A program made the translations under genes and the position numbers. Shown here one piece after another: positions 50,201-62,581 of a stretch of DNA of 64,000 nt. The notes under the pieces were generated by a model. It did no database searches and was not told where the DNA came from. It saw only the letters and a program-made list of their open reading frames with translations. Source of the DNA: Fusarium oxysporum f. sp. lycopersici 4287 (Eukaryota > Ascomycota > Sordariomycetes > Hypocreales > Nectriaceae); assembly GCF_000149955.1 (NCBI RefSeq), contig NC_030986.1:5373624-5437623 (forward strand), in the 5' to 3' direction. Position 1 is the stretch's first letter. Each line of letters opens with the position of its first letter.

Positions 50201-52380
50201 GGGCGCGAACCAACATAACACGACTTGAACAACTTTGATCAATCATCAATGGTAACATCGGCTAATACGGGAATATTTGGTGAACACGCCCAACAACGGC
50301 CCGTGTGTTTGCCTCCGAACTCTAGTTATCCCCTGGATTGCCAGCGCACATGGACGAACAGGTCAAGGCGTGCTCTAAACTTTGTGAGAGACCTCAACAG
50401 ATGTCCATACAAACAGCTCGCTCTCCGCCTCTCGTCATGCTTCGTGCAAAGGCTGAAGAGACCCCACCAAACTATTGAATCGAATTCTGCAAAATACCAA
50501 AAATCAACAAAATATGTAGCAACACCTCAGGAGTCTAGTGTCTGTTTCGCCCAGCCAATAACCCAATTTGAGAATGCCGAGACACCCTCTTGTGTGGTAG
50601 GACAAATTTAAGTTATCTTTTGCAGAGGATACGCCTCACTCGTATCTTTACTTAGCATCTCGATCAACTTTAGGCGGCATTGAATTCTCCATCATGTCTC
50701 ACCAAAAATCAGCCTCTTACTCTTTCAAACCGAAATTTCTGCGCCATTGTCATACCTTTGAGTCTCCCTTCTGGGCCACCAAATAACTCTGCTTAAACTT
50801 AGCGTATCCCTTTTCTGCCAATGTCAGGAACAAGATCAGCCTCAACACATAATAATTACTTAGAGAGATACAAGCTGAGTTAAGCTCATCCCTTGCGGGT
50901 TGTCTTGGCCAATCTTACTCTCGGCGATCTGTTACGTAGTATATCTCTTTCTTCGTATCACCTGCGATACGGTACGTCTATACGATTTCCCTGTCCGTAT
51001 CTATGCACTATTCCTGTTCTCACTCAGGTCAGGTCAGCACTGGACACGTCTTGGTCTCGGGAGATCATCCACCGGCCTCAAGCCACATGAAGGGACAGGG
51101 GAGCTCTGGGACTTACCTTTCTCTGCCGTTCACCATGTTACAAGTGTTTATTTGTTTTGTGGTTTTACTTTTAGCCATGTCTTTTCAGCTCGTGTCTTCT
51201 ATTGACTATGGCGCACACACTCTACAAGCAACTATTACCGCTACGAGTACGACCACACCTTTTTGAGGTCTATTTTGAGTCTGGGTTGTTTATTAGAGTT
51301 ACCTCGTCAGTCGTTTCCTTCGGAGCTGAAGCACAGTGTGTCTCCCTGTGACCAGTCAAACGTCGTGCCTTGACTTTGCTGGGGCTGAAAGCTGACTTCA
51401 AGCTGACGAGAGGTGGCTGTAAAAGTCGCGGGTTGTTGGCAAGTGCAAGCCATTCAAACTCAATTACTCTTTCCATGTATGATGTTGAAGCAGCGGCTGG
51501 CTGAGGTAAACGATTGGGCCCCCGCTTACCTTTTATCGAGGTCTTCTTTTCTTGCTTCCCCACTTTGACTCTCACAATATCATCTTCTCGATATTTGGGC
51601 CAGAATATTATTTCACTGCAACAAATATCCGTACCTGGCGCTCACCTCGGATACGGCAGCCAAGCGGGTGCCAACTCCAATACATGATGATTTCTTAGCC
51701 TACCCGACAGTATCGGATGACTGCTCATTCATTGACCATCACGAGGGCCAAACGCCTACAAACGCGATGCCTGCAATTCCCCAACCGACGTCATTTGTGA
51801 TCCGTCTTGAACGACCAAGCGGTCGACGAGAAAAAAAAGAGGCACTGCTCTGTGCAACAGTACAGCCAGTCACGGTGCGCAAAGGACACCCTGAAACGTC
51901 CCAGAGACCACATTTTCCGGCTCGCTGCCGTTCACTACAGCGGTCAAGCGCCTTTTATCACAAACCCATCGAATAGGCCAGGTTTTGTACAGGAAACCAA
52001 TGCTCGTTTCCGCCTGCAAGATTGATTTCCATTGGTTGAAATGATTGCAATGCTGCTCTCTTGCCAATACAAACGTCGCGGGCCTGGCTTGACACGCCAC
52101 CAAACCGCGTTCAAGTGCATAGAACGGGCGGGCACATTAGATGGAAAAAGCAATGTCCATCTCTAGATTTCACTTTGATGTCTATGTCTTTTGTCGGTAT
52201 ACTTGGACTACCGGAACTGTGGGAAACTGTGTTCTTCGGGAGTGTTGCATGGCTGAAATGAAGCTTGATTTAAGAGTCCAAGGTTGGACATACAACTGGT
52301 GATGTCACCTATAACCTCGATATACAGAGGAAGTGGCTCTTACTTAATACAAGTCTCCGAACCCTTTCAACCGATACACG
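47273..52380. other. 5.1 kb non-coding stretch with microsatellites
   Basis: The first kilobase is probably promoter and leader of the nucleotidyltransferase gene. Short tandem repeats occur: GGACAT units near 48130-48160, CATCA units near 49225, CCCTG/GGTCT units near 49045-49070 and CATGC units near 49498-49515. Several short frames (for example 50225-50611 and 50900-51205) are not protein-like and have no fitting splice partners. No transposase, RNA gene or long repeat was recognised. Confidence 0.5.
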
Positions 52381-54348
52381 ATGGAGGAAGGGCGGAGTCT
52401 CCATTGGATGTCGTTTTGCTGTCTGTGCCTTTTTGACTTTTGCGATGGGGACAGAGTGATAAGACCTGGCCATCCTTCTGAATGTTCGTCTTTTCACTTA
52501 GGTCTGTTACTCCGAGTTATTCCAAATACTGATTTGTCACTATAGCGGGTTCTGGGGCACCAGCAACGGTTGAGTTCGACTACGAGACATTGATCTTCAT
52601 TCCGGAAAGCCCACGGTATATTTCACCACGCCAGTGGGGGAGAACCAGGTCCTTTGTTCTTGCTGCACACCTAGACTGCCAGAGAAGATTCCCTCCTTTT
52701 GACAAGCACGTTGTATCGAACCTCCTATGCCATGATTTCCCACCCTCGGATTCCCGAAAACGGGAAAGAATGCTAGTTCTTCAACAGTGTTGCCTTGATA
52801 CTTCCGGGGAGCATGCAGATATCACATTGGACGCTCTTCAAGAACAGGCTCGAATAGGCGTGAGAGACTTAATTCTTGCACCAAACTTGGTGAAATTCCT
52901 TGCTGGCAAAACGGCCAGATATTTACACTTCGTTGTCGATCCATCAAAACCAATTTGGGGACTATCTGCCATGTTCGAAAATGCTCGCTACCTCCAAGGC
53001 CTTTCAAACAAGGATGGTAAAAACGCATTCTTGGTGGTCTCCGACCCGCAGCAACTCTCAGACGGAGTCTATTTCGCTTCAGACCACCTTGGAGTCAGGG
53101 CGGTCTCCTTTGGTGAGACCGATGTGACACGAAGCTCCAACTATGAACAGCCGGGAATTTGGTGGACTTTCCAAAACACCAATAGGTCGTAGCGCTACTT
53201 TTTGAAATGGTACAGTGATGTGAGTCGGCCCGTGGCTTGAGCGAAAGTCAGAGAATTGACAAAAGACCAAACCGCAGGGTTTTAAAATGCGCGACTTGCA
53301 TGTGGTGAAATCTCCAGAAGACGTTCTGGCTCCGCTGGCAAGGTGGTCGTTGCTACCACCAAATCCAGAAGCCATCTGGTACTTGAACCTTGATGACAGG
53401 GCCGGTGGTCGACATTATTTCAAGGTTTTGGAGTGTGAAAGCCCTGAGATCACTGGCTATTCAGCATGCTTGCTTGACGAAGACCTTTTTTACTTGCATA
53501 GTCATCGTGAGAGCGAGGACTTTTCATTCTATCGTGAAGGTCGAGGAGACCGACTACACGCAGTGTGGCTATATTTTCCAGTCGAGAAGCACGAGCGGAT
53601 CGTCGAAGTCTGGCGCCTTAGGAGAAGGCCAAAATTCTGGCGCGATATCCTTCTGGTACGTTACAAAGGTCGGACAGATGGCAACAGGTGAATCGGTGCT
53701 GATGCAATATAGCTGAGAACGAACAAGGGACGTGTTTTCTTTCTAGGAGCAAACGCCAATATGGCCCAACCAGATGCCATCTTCGAACGTGTGGCCTTAT
53801 TGACCACACAACCTTCTCGTCTCTGGCTCAGTTCTCAGGGAGACGGCGTCGACTGCCTTGCATTCGATTGTGAGGACAAACGCCACGATAAGAATGAAGC
53901 CCCCCCATCTTTCCACGACCCATCTACATGGTCTTCAAGGATGAGTGCCCAGCAGGTCTTCAATATATCGGTTAGACTTGGAGCTGTGACTGAAGTCGTC
54001 CCCTGCAGAAGTTGGATCCCAGGATCTACGGGGATTGTCGGTCTCATCTTTGCCTACTCCGATGGCTCGAGGGAGTCGGTAGGACAAGTCCGTCTTGATC
54101 ATCTCCTTTCACCCATCGAGGTTGATCCGGCTGGAGAGATGTGGCTAGGGGCCAGATTGTTTCACCCCAGCGGCGCAGTCGTTGAGTCGATGAGAGTGAT
54201 TCCGTCCACTGGCCAAACCTTCCATGGTGGAAACCCTTCCCAGGAAGGATTGACCTGGTTGAGGATACTTTGGAGGGGTCGGCTGGACTGGAACTTTCTG
54301 TATAGCAAATGCTTCATTAATGTCAGCGATCAAGCCAATGTACATTAA
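52381..54348 (+). CDS. CxxC/LPxEI family protein, copy 1, with in-frame TAG
   Basis: Exons are 52381-52501, 52546-53219, 53278-53655 and 53713-54348. Phases agree throughout and the model has 603 codons. Exon 1 carries the family CxxC box (SFCCLCLFDFCDGDRV). Exon 2 ends in KWYSD at the same place as in the other copies. Exon 3 starts GFKMRDL and ends at DILL before a perfect GTACGT donor. Exon 4 starts LRTNKGRVFFLG and contains DGSRESVGQVRLDH. All this is conserved with 56134-58467 and 62582-64000. The one lesion is TAG at 53190-53192, ten codons before the exon 2 donor. Without recoding or RNA editing the product stops there. The central LPxEI box is not clear in this diverged copy. Function is unknown. 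Confidence 0.65.
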
Positions 54349-54508
54349 CATATGGGTATTGATATGTTGCTGGAGAGTTGGGCTGGGAGAGAATGGGAGA
54401 AGGAGGAGGTATCAGGGCAGCTTGTTGTGCGTGCCCGTTGATAAGACACATTGGCGCTTAAAGCAAATTCGTTTAACATTTCTTTCAAGATATCTATGTT
54501 CCTTCATA

Positions 54509-55390
54509 TCAGGCTAACAAGATCCTCGCTCCATCTTCCAACTCCATAACATCATCTGCCCTCGCTGCTTTCCCACCCCAAATCACCGTTCCAGTCCCAT
54601 CAATAGCAAAAGCACCAGCTTCCTGCCACTTATTCCCCATCGTCGTCAAAGGCCCATCGTCTTCCTCATCGTCCATACTATTGGTATTCATTGGTTTCTT
54701 CTCATTCATCTCCTTCCTCTGTATCGCTCCAGCTACCTTCTCTCCCAACCATCCCGACTCCTTCCATCCCTGCACTTGAGTCGTTGGATTGAGCACATAC
54801 CACATACTACTTGTTCCTAAACCCCATGCTGCATAAATAGCTCTCTCCTCATCAACTATAACGCGAACGCTCCATGCGCCGCCGAGGAGGGATACCCATT
54901 TTTGGGTTGCTTGCTCAGAGGCGTGGGATACGGCTATGCATGTTAATGCATCTCCATACCGGTTCGCCATTGTACGGAGATTAATGAATGTCTTTTGAGC
55001 AACTGCACTCAATCAGCAAAGCCCTACCTCAAGACATGGGAACGACAACTTACAAGCACAACCAACACACCGTAAAAACACAAGCAAAACTCTTTTCCCC
55101 CCACCAACCCTCAACTTCCCCGTCTTATCAACTGGCGCTTTATCTCCTATCCCCGGGAGTCTACCCTTAGCAACAGCAGCAGGCGGAGGCGTCAACCACG
55201 GCTGAACAGTAAGCGGAAGAGAACGGATTGACATCCAAGACGTCCAGCCTGAATCAGTTTCATTATCGAGATCTGCTGGTGGGTTTTTGCGCAGTTTGTT
55301 TGGTTCGCGCTTCTTTTCTGAAAAGTCGAAGACATCGCTTGGTATACCTGCTTTTTTGAGGGCGAGCTTGGTAGTGAATGATGAGAGCAT
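54509..55390 (-). CDS. AhpC/TSA-like thioredoxin-fold protein
   Basis: Exon 1 is 55054-55390 and exon 2 is 54509-55002. The 51-base GTAAGT...GAGTGCAG intron in phase 1 gives 276 residues. The N-terminal 60 residues are basic and probably disordered. The thioredoxin-like core starts with LPGIGDKAPVDKTGKL and reaches KRVLLVFLRCVGCAF, the peroxidatic-type strand and cysteine pair, with the last residue formed across the splice. Then come AQKTFINLRTMANRYGDALT and CIAVSHASEQATQKWV. An acidic insertion (DDEEDDG) lies before the C-terminal strands (AGAFAIDGTGTVIWGGKAA). This is the fungal AhpC/TSA or PRXL2-like group. A peroxide-reducing role is plausible but untested, because the cysteine context differs from that of typical peroxiredoxins. 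Confidence 0.8.
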
Positions 55391-56133
55391 CGTGAGGAAT
55401 GAGATGAGTGAGGTTGGATGAGACTTGAGATAGATTGCGGGCCGGGCCGATGGGGTGAGACAATTATGGGTTGAGCATATCACGGGAATGGATTATTTGA
55501 TGAGATTAGTGATAGCAAGTTGTTATGTTTGTTCTTTGTGTTGTGAAAAAGATGAGACGTGGTGTTGAGTTGAAACTCCAAACAGGGGGGTCGTGATATG
55601 ACGCTAGTAAGGGTTTGGAATGGGGGCGACTGGTTTAGGGTAACGCGAATGGTAAGGCTTCATCAGCTGGAATGAAGAGAACAGAGTTGGAGAGGATCGT
55701 TTCGATTCAAAAGACTAGTAGAAGGCATTTGATTTGTTTGAGTTCATTATCTACCTACCGTACGCGGCCCTGATTTGATGATCTGGTAATCTGTCCCCTG
55801 TCTACACAATGTTACAAGAAAACAACCCATCAGTATAAACACGAGGTGGTTTCCGTGACTAGGCATGGGAAGATACTTCAATGAATTCAGCAATACTCAG
55901 CACTATTATGATCATATTCATGTGAGCATACTAGAACTCTTATGAGGTGTGGCATGAACTTGTCATTGTACGAAGGGATTGCCATTAGTATTCTTCCTAA
56001 ACGCTAAGCATGTCCATATTGTACATAGTCGTGATTATTCCCCGTCTCTAGCTACCCAGGGCCTGCGATATTGTGCCCAACATCCAGAGAACTCGAAAGA
56101 CAATGTCAATTTCTTAAAATTGTGATTTTGGCC
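55391..56133. other. intergenic, no gene seen
   Basis: Holds the promoter of the AhpC-like gene and the 3' flank of family copy 2. No other feature was recognised. Confidence 0.45.
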
Positions 56134-58467
56134 TCAAAGCCCGTAGATGTTATAGTTGTCAAACTCTTCGGTAACCTGTTCCGTGTCTCGGAGATTTCTT
56201 GGAGCTGGTTGGTGGCTCAAGTTAGCATACCATGAGTTTTTGTTGTCAATATGAACCCGTCTTGAACTTACTAATTTCTCCAGTCAGAATGGTACAGGAT
56301 TTAACGACTGGGTCCTCGCGTTCGGACTTGGCGTCTTCGGCCAGTACATGAAGCATCTCGTTATCCGGTCTACTGCACATGTGATGCAACAATAGACATG
56401 TACTGCCGTCAGAGTCCTTGACCCAGTCGAGCCTTCCTCTCATGGGCAGTGAGATATACTTTGGAAACCTGTCATACTCGTCGTCGCTCTCTGCCTCGTC
56501 CTCACTGTCATTTTCTGCAGAGCTATCGCCTTCGTGAGAAGTTTGTTCTTCGTCAGAGTCCTGTTCATCAGTGAGATTATCCATTTCTCTGTGCGAGGAG
56601 AAGGACTGTAGCAGCGGTCGAGAGAAGCCAAACCACTCTATTCCACAATCGCAACAGTGGATGTTCTCATCGAAAAGACCAGCCTCCTTGTATTCGACAT
56701 ATCGCATCCACAAAGTATCAGAAGTTACTTTCTGCGGCGTCCCAAGGTCGTCATACAGAACCTCACCAATACAAGTTCGAGTACCATCATCGTAGGTGAA
56801 GAGAAGACCCTGTATAATTTCATCCTCTCCCCAAGTGAAAAGCGCTCTTTTTATACACGGGGTAATCTCTCTGACTCCGTCTAGCTTTGCTGATGAGTAG
56901 TGGGTGTCAATGGTCATGTCGGGCGCAGTCTTCCAAGCAGGTTGGATGTGTCGGGTTTGCGGCTTTTCCCAGGTAAACACAGAATCGAAATGGAACCAGG
57001 AGAGGTTGTTGGCGTGCGAGTGGAACATGGAGGAAGGTTTATCTTGTGGTAGTTTGGTGATGACATGGTATGTCGCACCCGGACCATCTTGCTGGGTTCC
57101 AAGGACGAGGCTACGGCCGTGATCTGTGACAATCTGTATCACCCACCGTTTAGCAGTGACATCTCTGCATACATCTACAAGAGAGTTGGTAACCTACGAC
57201 GAGAGTGGCCTTTCTTTCAGGATATTGGCGGACCCAGAGTTCGGAGACTCTTTCGTTAGGGTTCATGGGAAAATGCAGACACATGACATGGTTGGGTTCA
57301 CCTGTCGTGTATTTGTGGTAAGGCACTGGCGGTCCATCCCCGTGGAAATTGCATTGCAAGACAGATTCGCCAAGAAGAAGGAAAGAATAGCCGAATGTCC
57401 CTGGCTTATTCCAGTCAAGACTTTGTACATCAGTCCAACACATGCCATAAGGGAGCGGGATCTTGGGCGAAAACTTCACAGGCGACGGAGGCATAGCCCA
57501 TCGTATCTCGCAAGGACTGGCTAACGCGAAGTTGAGAAAAGTCCCTGGGGTTTTGACAACAACGAGGTTCCGGATCTTGATGCCCTAGACCCAGGCTTGT
57601 CAGCAACGTCTGCTTCCAACTTATAAAGCTGGCAACACTTACATCAAATCTTGCCTTGAAGTGAAATGGGCGGGTTTGTTGAGCATGACAGGTCCACCAC
57701 TGCTCATTGACTTCCTCATCCTCAGGCCTTTCCTGTCCTTTAGTTATAACAACCTTGTTGGCTCCTAGATGGTTATGACGGATGAAGACGTTCAAAGGTT
57801 CCTCCGTGTTCCCCTTGATGAAAATTTCTTCATCACCACCCTGCGAGTCGTAAGAGAACGAATGGATGTATTGAATACCTTCAAAATGGGTGTACTTGGC
57901 CCATAGAGTCGTGTGGCCGTGGACAGGAACTGATATGAACCCTCGTCGAGGTCGACCCTGCCTCGACCATCGTTCATGGATGAACTGAATTGACTGTTCG
58001 CGAACACAGTAAACGGCAATATTTCTGCATATTTCTCTGGGTAGACGTCCACGAAGAGCCTGGAAGAGGTTCTGTGTGACGGTGTTCTCCAACCAGCGGC
58101 GGCGAGGGTCGCACATTTCTCCAGGCTCGTTAAAGCTCCCGCGGATGGTGACGGCAGCTCCAGCGAGATCTCGCAGACTACCCGAAGCCAAGGACTCAGC
58201 GTAATCAACGCATTCGTGATGTAATACAATGGGGTGGGCTCTTCTGCCATGGCATTTGACTATTCCGGGTTCTGCGGCTTTCTCCCCTGTAACTGTCAGT
58301 GTTATGCCGTAAGTCGGCAGATTTGCGACCTTACATTCGACGAGTTCATCTTCATCTGCTTCAATGATCTCAAACCCGCAAAGGCTGCAGATAATTTCGT
58401 ACAAGTCCAAGTCTAAAAAGTCCCTTTTGGAAGGGTCCAAGTGTCGGTCCTCGAACGCGAGTTCCAT
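56134..58467 (-). CDS. CxxC/LPxEI family protein, copy 2 (intact)
   Basis: Exons are 57643-58467, 57198-57584, 56272-57133 and 56134-56204, with donors GTAAGT, GTAGGT and GTAAGT. The frame is continuous and gives 714 residues. The start at 58467 (MELAFEDRHLDP) gives the N-terminus closest to the CxxC box. The box (ICSLCGFEIIEADEDE) is near residue 35, a CHGRRAHPIVLHHEC stretch follows, and the LPREICRNIAVYC motif is near residue 135. Exon 2 begins GIKIRNL and exon 3 begins IVTDHGRSLVLG. A strongly acidic insertion sits near residues 580-615, and the protein ends EEFDNYNIYGL. CxxC plus the CHG/HEC residues could bind zinc. I do not recognise the family and infer no function. It is the best complete representative in the window. 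Confidence 0.75.
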
Positions 58468-59257
58468 CGGGACGAAGTCAGACGAGGTGAGGCATGAGTC
58501 GAAAGAAAAGAGAAGAGAAGGCAAGGAGAAAGGACGAAGTAACCAAGAAGAAAGAAAGAACCCCAAGGAAGAGGAATAATAAAAAATAGTGGAGCGAAAG
58601 CCATTCATTGATCGAGGTCGGCGAGCCAGACCGATAACCGTGTTGCTCACGGGCACGCGTTTGGTACTGCTGGCACTCGGATACCTAAGTACCTAAGTTA
58701 CCTAGTGCTTGCTTAAGAGCTCCAAATGCCCATCAGAGCCTTATAATGCAGTAGAAATGTAGCATTAGTGAAAATTAGATGTATGCTTGTGCATGGAAAA
58801 TCCAATCATTGGAGTATGACGGCAAGAGATACTTTTTACAAGTCTAACTCAGAATCATGATACACTACTCCTCACTACCTTGACATCCGACAACACAAAT
58901 ATAATCAATTCCTTCAAAAAAATCTCCTCATAGACATCCATTACTTACCATCACTATTTGTCACTGTCTGGTCTTGCTGCTGTAGTCTTCTGACAGTTGG
59001 ACGACAGTGCACACCAGCGTCAACAAAGTGGCATCCAACAGCAAACCCATCATTCACCACACGAAGAAGGGCCCACATCCATTGCAGACCTTGAACTTCG
59101 AACTCTTATTTCTTCTATTGCATTTCCATTCCCTTACATCAAGAAACTTCCTTGGGCCGCGCTCTCAACGGCACCTCAAACACCGCCCAAACCAACCTAC
59201 GCATCTGACAATTTGCTGACGTCTGGTGGTCAGTTTACCAAGACAGACGCCTTCACA
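58468..59257. other. spacer between copy 2 and a plus-strand relic
   Basis: Holds the promoter of copy 2. The plus-strand frame from 58997 runs into the relic at 59258 but is not convincingly coding. Confidence 0.4.
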
Positions 59258-59518
59258 ATGGATCTTTAATCTGAAGATCATGATGTTATCGACTCCGATG
59301 TTGATAGTGACGATTTGGAGATAGTTTATTACAAGGCTAATAGAGGCTTTTCACCATCGTGTGGTCTCTGCAGGTTTGACTTCCGTATTGATGACACTGT
59401 TGTCGTTTGTATGCTACCTTTCTCGCGAATGAGATGGTTCGCTTCTGACCCTGTCTAGTCAAAGAAAATCGCAACCACGGTGACATTACATCCCTAGGAT
59501 GTGTCTACACTCGGTAAA
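59258..59518 (+). pseudogene. N-terminal relic of the CxxC/LPxEI family
   Basis: From ATG 59258 the frame has a TAA as its fourth codon, then continues as an acidic segment and the family box SPSCGLCRFDFRIDDTVVV. A proper GTATGC donor and TAG acceptor follow (intron 59409-59458), and the next exon ends after about 20 codons at TAA 59516. The box matches that of copy 3 (YPSCGLCRFEFEAGEEF). Nothing further of the family follows on this strand, so this is a 5' fragment lying tail-to-tail with pseudogene copy 3. Confidence 0.6.
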
Positions 59519-59539
59519 ACTCTGCCTCCATCCCCCCTA

Positions 59540-59670
59540 GAGACCAAGAAAACTTGAAAGATTAAGGCAATGCATCAAGAAGAACTAGTCTAACTCTAAT
59601 AAATCAGTACTAAACTTGCCTAAGTCTTTTTTATCACTTAGGACAGAGATCACAAGCTTTGTCGCCTCCC
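59540..59670. repeat. MITE-like element, copy C (131 bp)
   Basis: It has the same length as copy B and the same interior (ACTAAACTTGCCTAAGTCTT, then ATCACTTAG). Its ends are GAGACCAAGAAAACTTG and, in reverse complement, GGGAGGCGACAAAGCTTG. It lies between the plus-strand relic and the 3' end of pseudogene copy 3. Confidence 0.65.
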
Positions 59671-59687
59671 CTAGTTTCCAAACGCAC

Positions 59688-61234
59688 TCAAGATCGGTTC
59701 TCCCTCCCACGAATCGGCACAGCGAATGTTTTGATATCTGGGCTTGCGTAGTCCAAGACGTTCTTCCTACCGGCCATGACTTGACCAATTTCATCGCACG
59801 GCTCCCCTCCCTCAACGTGTCGGACAGCACTAGCGAAGCCGAAAACTGCCCACTCAAGTCTTCTACTGAATGGGATTTTGATGTACCTCGTATTATCGTT
59901 AGGCACGGGCTCAGACAGATAAAGGCTGGTGACTCTCATATGCCATGGGTAAAATTCCTCAGGTTCTATGTCGTCCATGTCCACCAAGCCAAGCCAGAAG
60001 TTGTTTGAGTAGACTGGCAAGGGAAGGTCGAGGCAATCGAGACGTACTTGTCCAACGCATCTCCGACGACCATCACCATTTTGTGGAAGTGAATCAGATC
60101 GTTCTGGAAGAACTCCCCAAGATCTTTGTTCGTACCTCATGTCATGCTCAAGAGTTTGGGCGACTGTCAGAAAGCGTAGCTTGATGTCCTATTCCGATCT
60201 GTGAGCGCATATCGTATGAAAGGATAGGTGAACTTACATCATATCGTAATACGAATTGCAGTGGAGTGTCTTGATGACGAGAAATGCTCCAAGAGAGACC
60301 CGGTTCCATGTTCAGAGAGGGCAGCTCATTATCCTCTGTGATGATCACTTCCCGGATTCCCCCATGATCCTCAGAGTAATAGGTGTTTCAGTAAGCCTCA
60401 GGTCTGTTGCGAGCGTCCCTCTTCCTGTATCTGGCCTTGAAGACCAAGGTGTCTTGTTGGGTGAGGCGGCGGGTCGATAGAGACCTGGCGTAGCGCAGCC
60501 CTTCGACTTCCATATTCTGGGCTCAAATAGAGTTGTTTCTCCCAATGAATAGACTTTTAATCCAAAAATTGGGACGGTTTGGGTCCAGCCAAAGTTCTCG
60601 TAGAATGAGACGTGCGCGTTCACGCATACAGAAACTTGCAATGTATTAGCATATCTCTTCTGGAAGACCACCGTTGATAGCTCGTCTCAGGTCCGCAGCA
60701 ATCGATTCCTTGATCCACCGTGTGCGGCGCTTAGTCTAAGACATAGGAGGTAGGAGGTAATGTTGTCGACCGGGGGTGACTTCTGACAGATTGAACGGCC
60801 AGTTCTCGACCAAAGTCTTGGGCTTGACTAGTTTAACGCAACATGGGTGGAACCCTTTCTCTACTACAACGCGTTCCTCATATGCAGGTTCGTACTCGCC
60901 GTACCAGATGCGAGGATAGAGTTGACTGACCGGATTATCTGCAAAGAGTCAGTGATGGCTTACACTACAAAGTTCATTAGGGCATATACATACAAACAAC
61001 AAATTCTTCACCAGCTTCAAATTCGAATCTGCACAGGCCGCAACTGGGGTAAACCATCGTGGCTTCCAAAGCCTGAGGATCAAGATCCGGTTCGTAGTTA
61101 GCACCGATATCAGAGCCAAAGTTGGAATCAAGATCAGGATCAAGACCGACAGAGTCGTGGTCAGAATCACTCTCATCTTCGCTCGGGGCGCTTGGCACGA
61201 CCGATTCCACTTCATTGTCGTCGGAGGTGGACAT
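59688..61234 (-). pseudogene. CxxC/LPxEI family pseudogene, copy 3
   Basis: Exon 1 (60994-61234) is intact: an acidic N-terminus and the box YPSCGLCRFEFEAGEEFVV. Exon 2 then carries NPVSQLYPRIWYGEYEP and, after a TAG that could be part of an acceptor, the motif LPEEIC followed directly by TAA where the intact copy reads on (ICRNIA). A frameshift lies further on near 60530. The region IITEDNELPSLNMEPGLSW to LRYD and its GTAAGT donor are recognisable. The next exon starts DIKLRFL and jumps from VLPERSDSLPQN straight to DGRRRCVGQVRLDC, so about 180 codons present in copies 2 and 4 have been deleted. The remaining frame ends at 59688. Confidence 0.7.
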
Positions 61235-61648
61235 GATTGAGGAATGTCGAGAAGATGAAAGAATAAATCCGCAATATGGTGTTGAAGGAAAAGAAGAAAA
61301 ACGACAAGAGTGTTTGTAGGTGGAAGCAGGTATTTGAGGGTTTGACCGTGATTCACACTTCCTTGGAACAAGGAAGATGCAGTCACTGCGCGGCCCTCGG
61401 GGAGTAGACCACAAAGCAAGTACGCTGAACATGCATATCCAAATGCCTTTGCAATAACGCATCTGTAAGTCGCGGTGATAATGTAATCCTACCTACTTTG
61501 GGCAATTTGTTTGAGATTCAGATTGTTCTCCCTCGCCAAGGCCGAGATGTCCTAGACTAGAACAACTCCAAGTACTATCTCCCAAGTCTGAAACGGATTC
61601 CCAGAAGGATCATATGGCGATCCCATCGGAGAAAATAATCCCACTTAA
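61235..61648. other. spacer upstream of pseudogene copy 3
   Basis: It holds the former promoter of copy 3. No gene was seen. Confidence 0.4.
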
Positions 61649-61780
61649 CTACCCACCGTCTTCTGCTTCTTCGTAGACGTTCCATATGTCAGCTGCGCGA
61701 ACACCGAACGTCTTGACCATCTTAGAAGCAGTTGCACCAGATGCTGCCTCGTGGGCCAACACTTTGTCCATTGATGAAGG
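61649..61780 (-). pseudogene. C-terminal relic of the CxxC/LPxEI family
   Basis: A short frame reads MDKVLAHEAASGATASKMVK, then TFGVRAADIWNVYEE, and ends at TAG 61649. The first half matches the end of copy 4 (MDQVLAREAESGGRAPGVVK then TFS) and, more weakly, copy 3 (IKTFAVPI). No upstream part of the family is present, so this is an isolated 3' remnant. Confidence 0.55.
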
Positions 61781-62581
61781 AGGGTGAGTTTTGTGAGGAG
61801 AAGAAAATGAAAAGTAGACCCTAGGAAGATTTATAGCTGGTATATTAATAGAAAACGTGGGCAGTAAATGTGACTTCTCTCTTCACTCTCATTGTTGATA
61901 CTGCTGGACCTATTGTTGGCAGTGCCTGGCAGATGCCAAGAATACCACCGGAAGACTCCTACGCGAGAGGTGACAACAGCCAATTGACAAATACCGAACA
62001 AAAAGAAGAAGGAAAACTTGCAGAAACATTGTTCTTGTTAATAGGTTAGGTGGAAGACACGGCAAATGCCTGCCTACCAAGATGGAGTGGAGTACCTTAC
62101 TTCAGACTTGGACCAGCATCACCACGATAGCACCAAGTTCTACGAAAGATCAGACAAGAAGAGTCTTGAGTTCACGAAATAATAAAAAGATAATTTACTA
62201 AGACTTCAAATAATGTCAGTGCTTATCATTCTTAATGTAAATAAGCCGTTGGAGGAGTTACGTCAAAGCACCAAAACACAAAAAATGAAAGCAACGAAAA
62301 CGCTTACAATCAACATGTGGGAACAGTCGGAGGCGAACATCTCCTTTTTTTGCATCCGCTATTTATCTTGGACTAGAGCTTAATGAAACAACTTGATATT
62401 CACGGGCCCCAAGGGAATGAAGGCAGATTGCTTTGTCTACCTAGTTGAGGTGGATATGCTCCTTACAAAAGTCTACAAAACATCCCTTCACTACCACCCA
62501 TCCAGCCCATCCCAATTCAGCTACGTAGTACGTCAAGGGAAAATATTTGATCAAGAAATATCAAGGGAGACCTGTTGGGTT
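61781..62581. other. spacer downstream of family copy 4
   Basis: This stretch is AT-rich with no coding frame of interest. It may contain more decayed family sequence that cannot be recognised by eye. Confidence 0.4.

Noticed and set aside
50225..51266. Plus-strand open frames of 65-128 codons
   Set aside because: They overlap one another in several frames, have no recognisable motif and no consistent splice partners. They are expected by chance in a 5 kb non-coding stretch.
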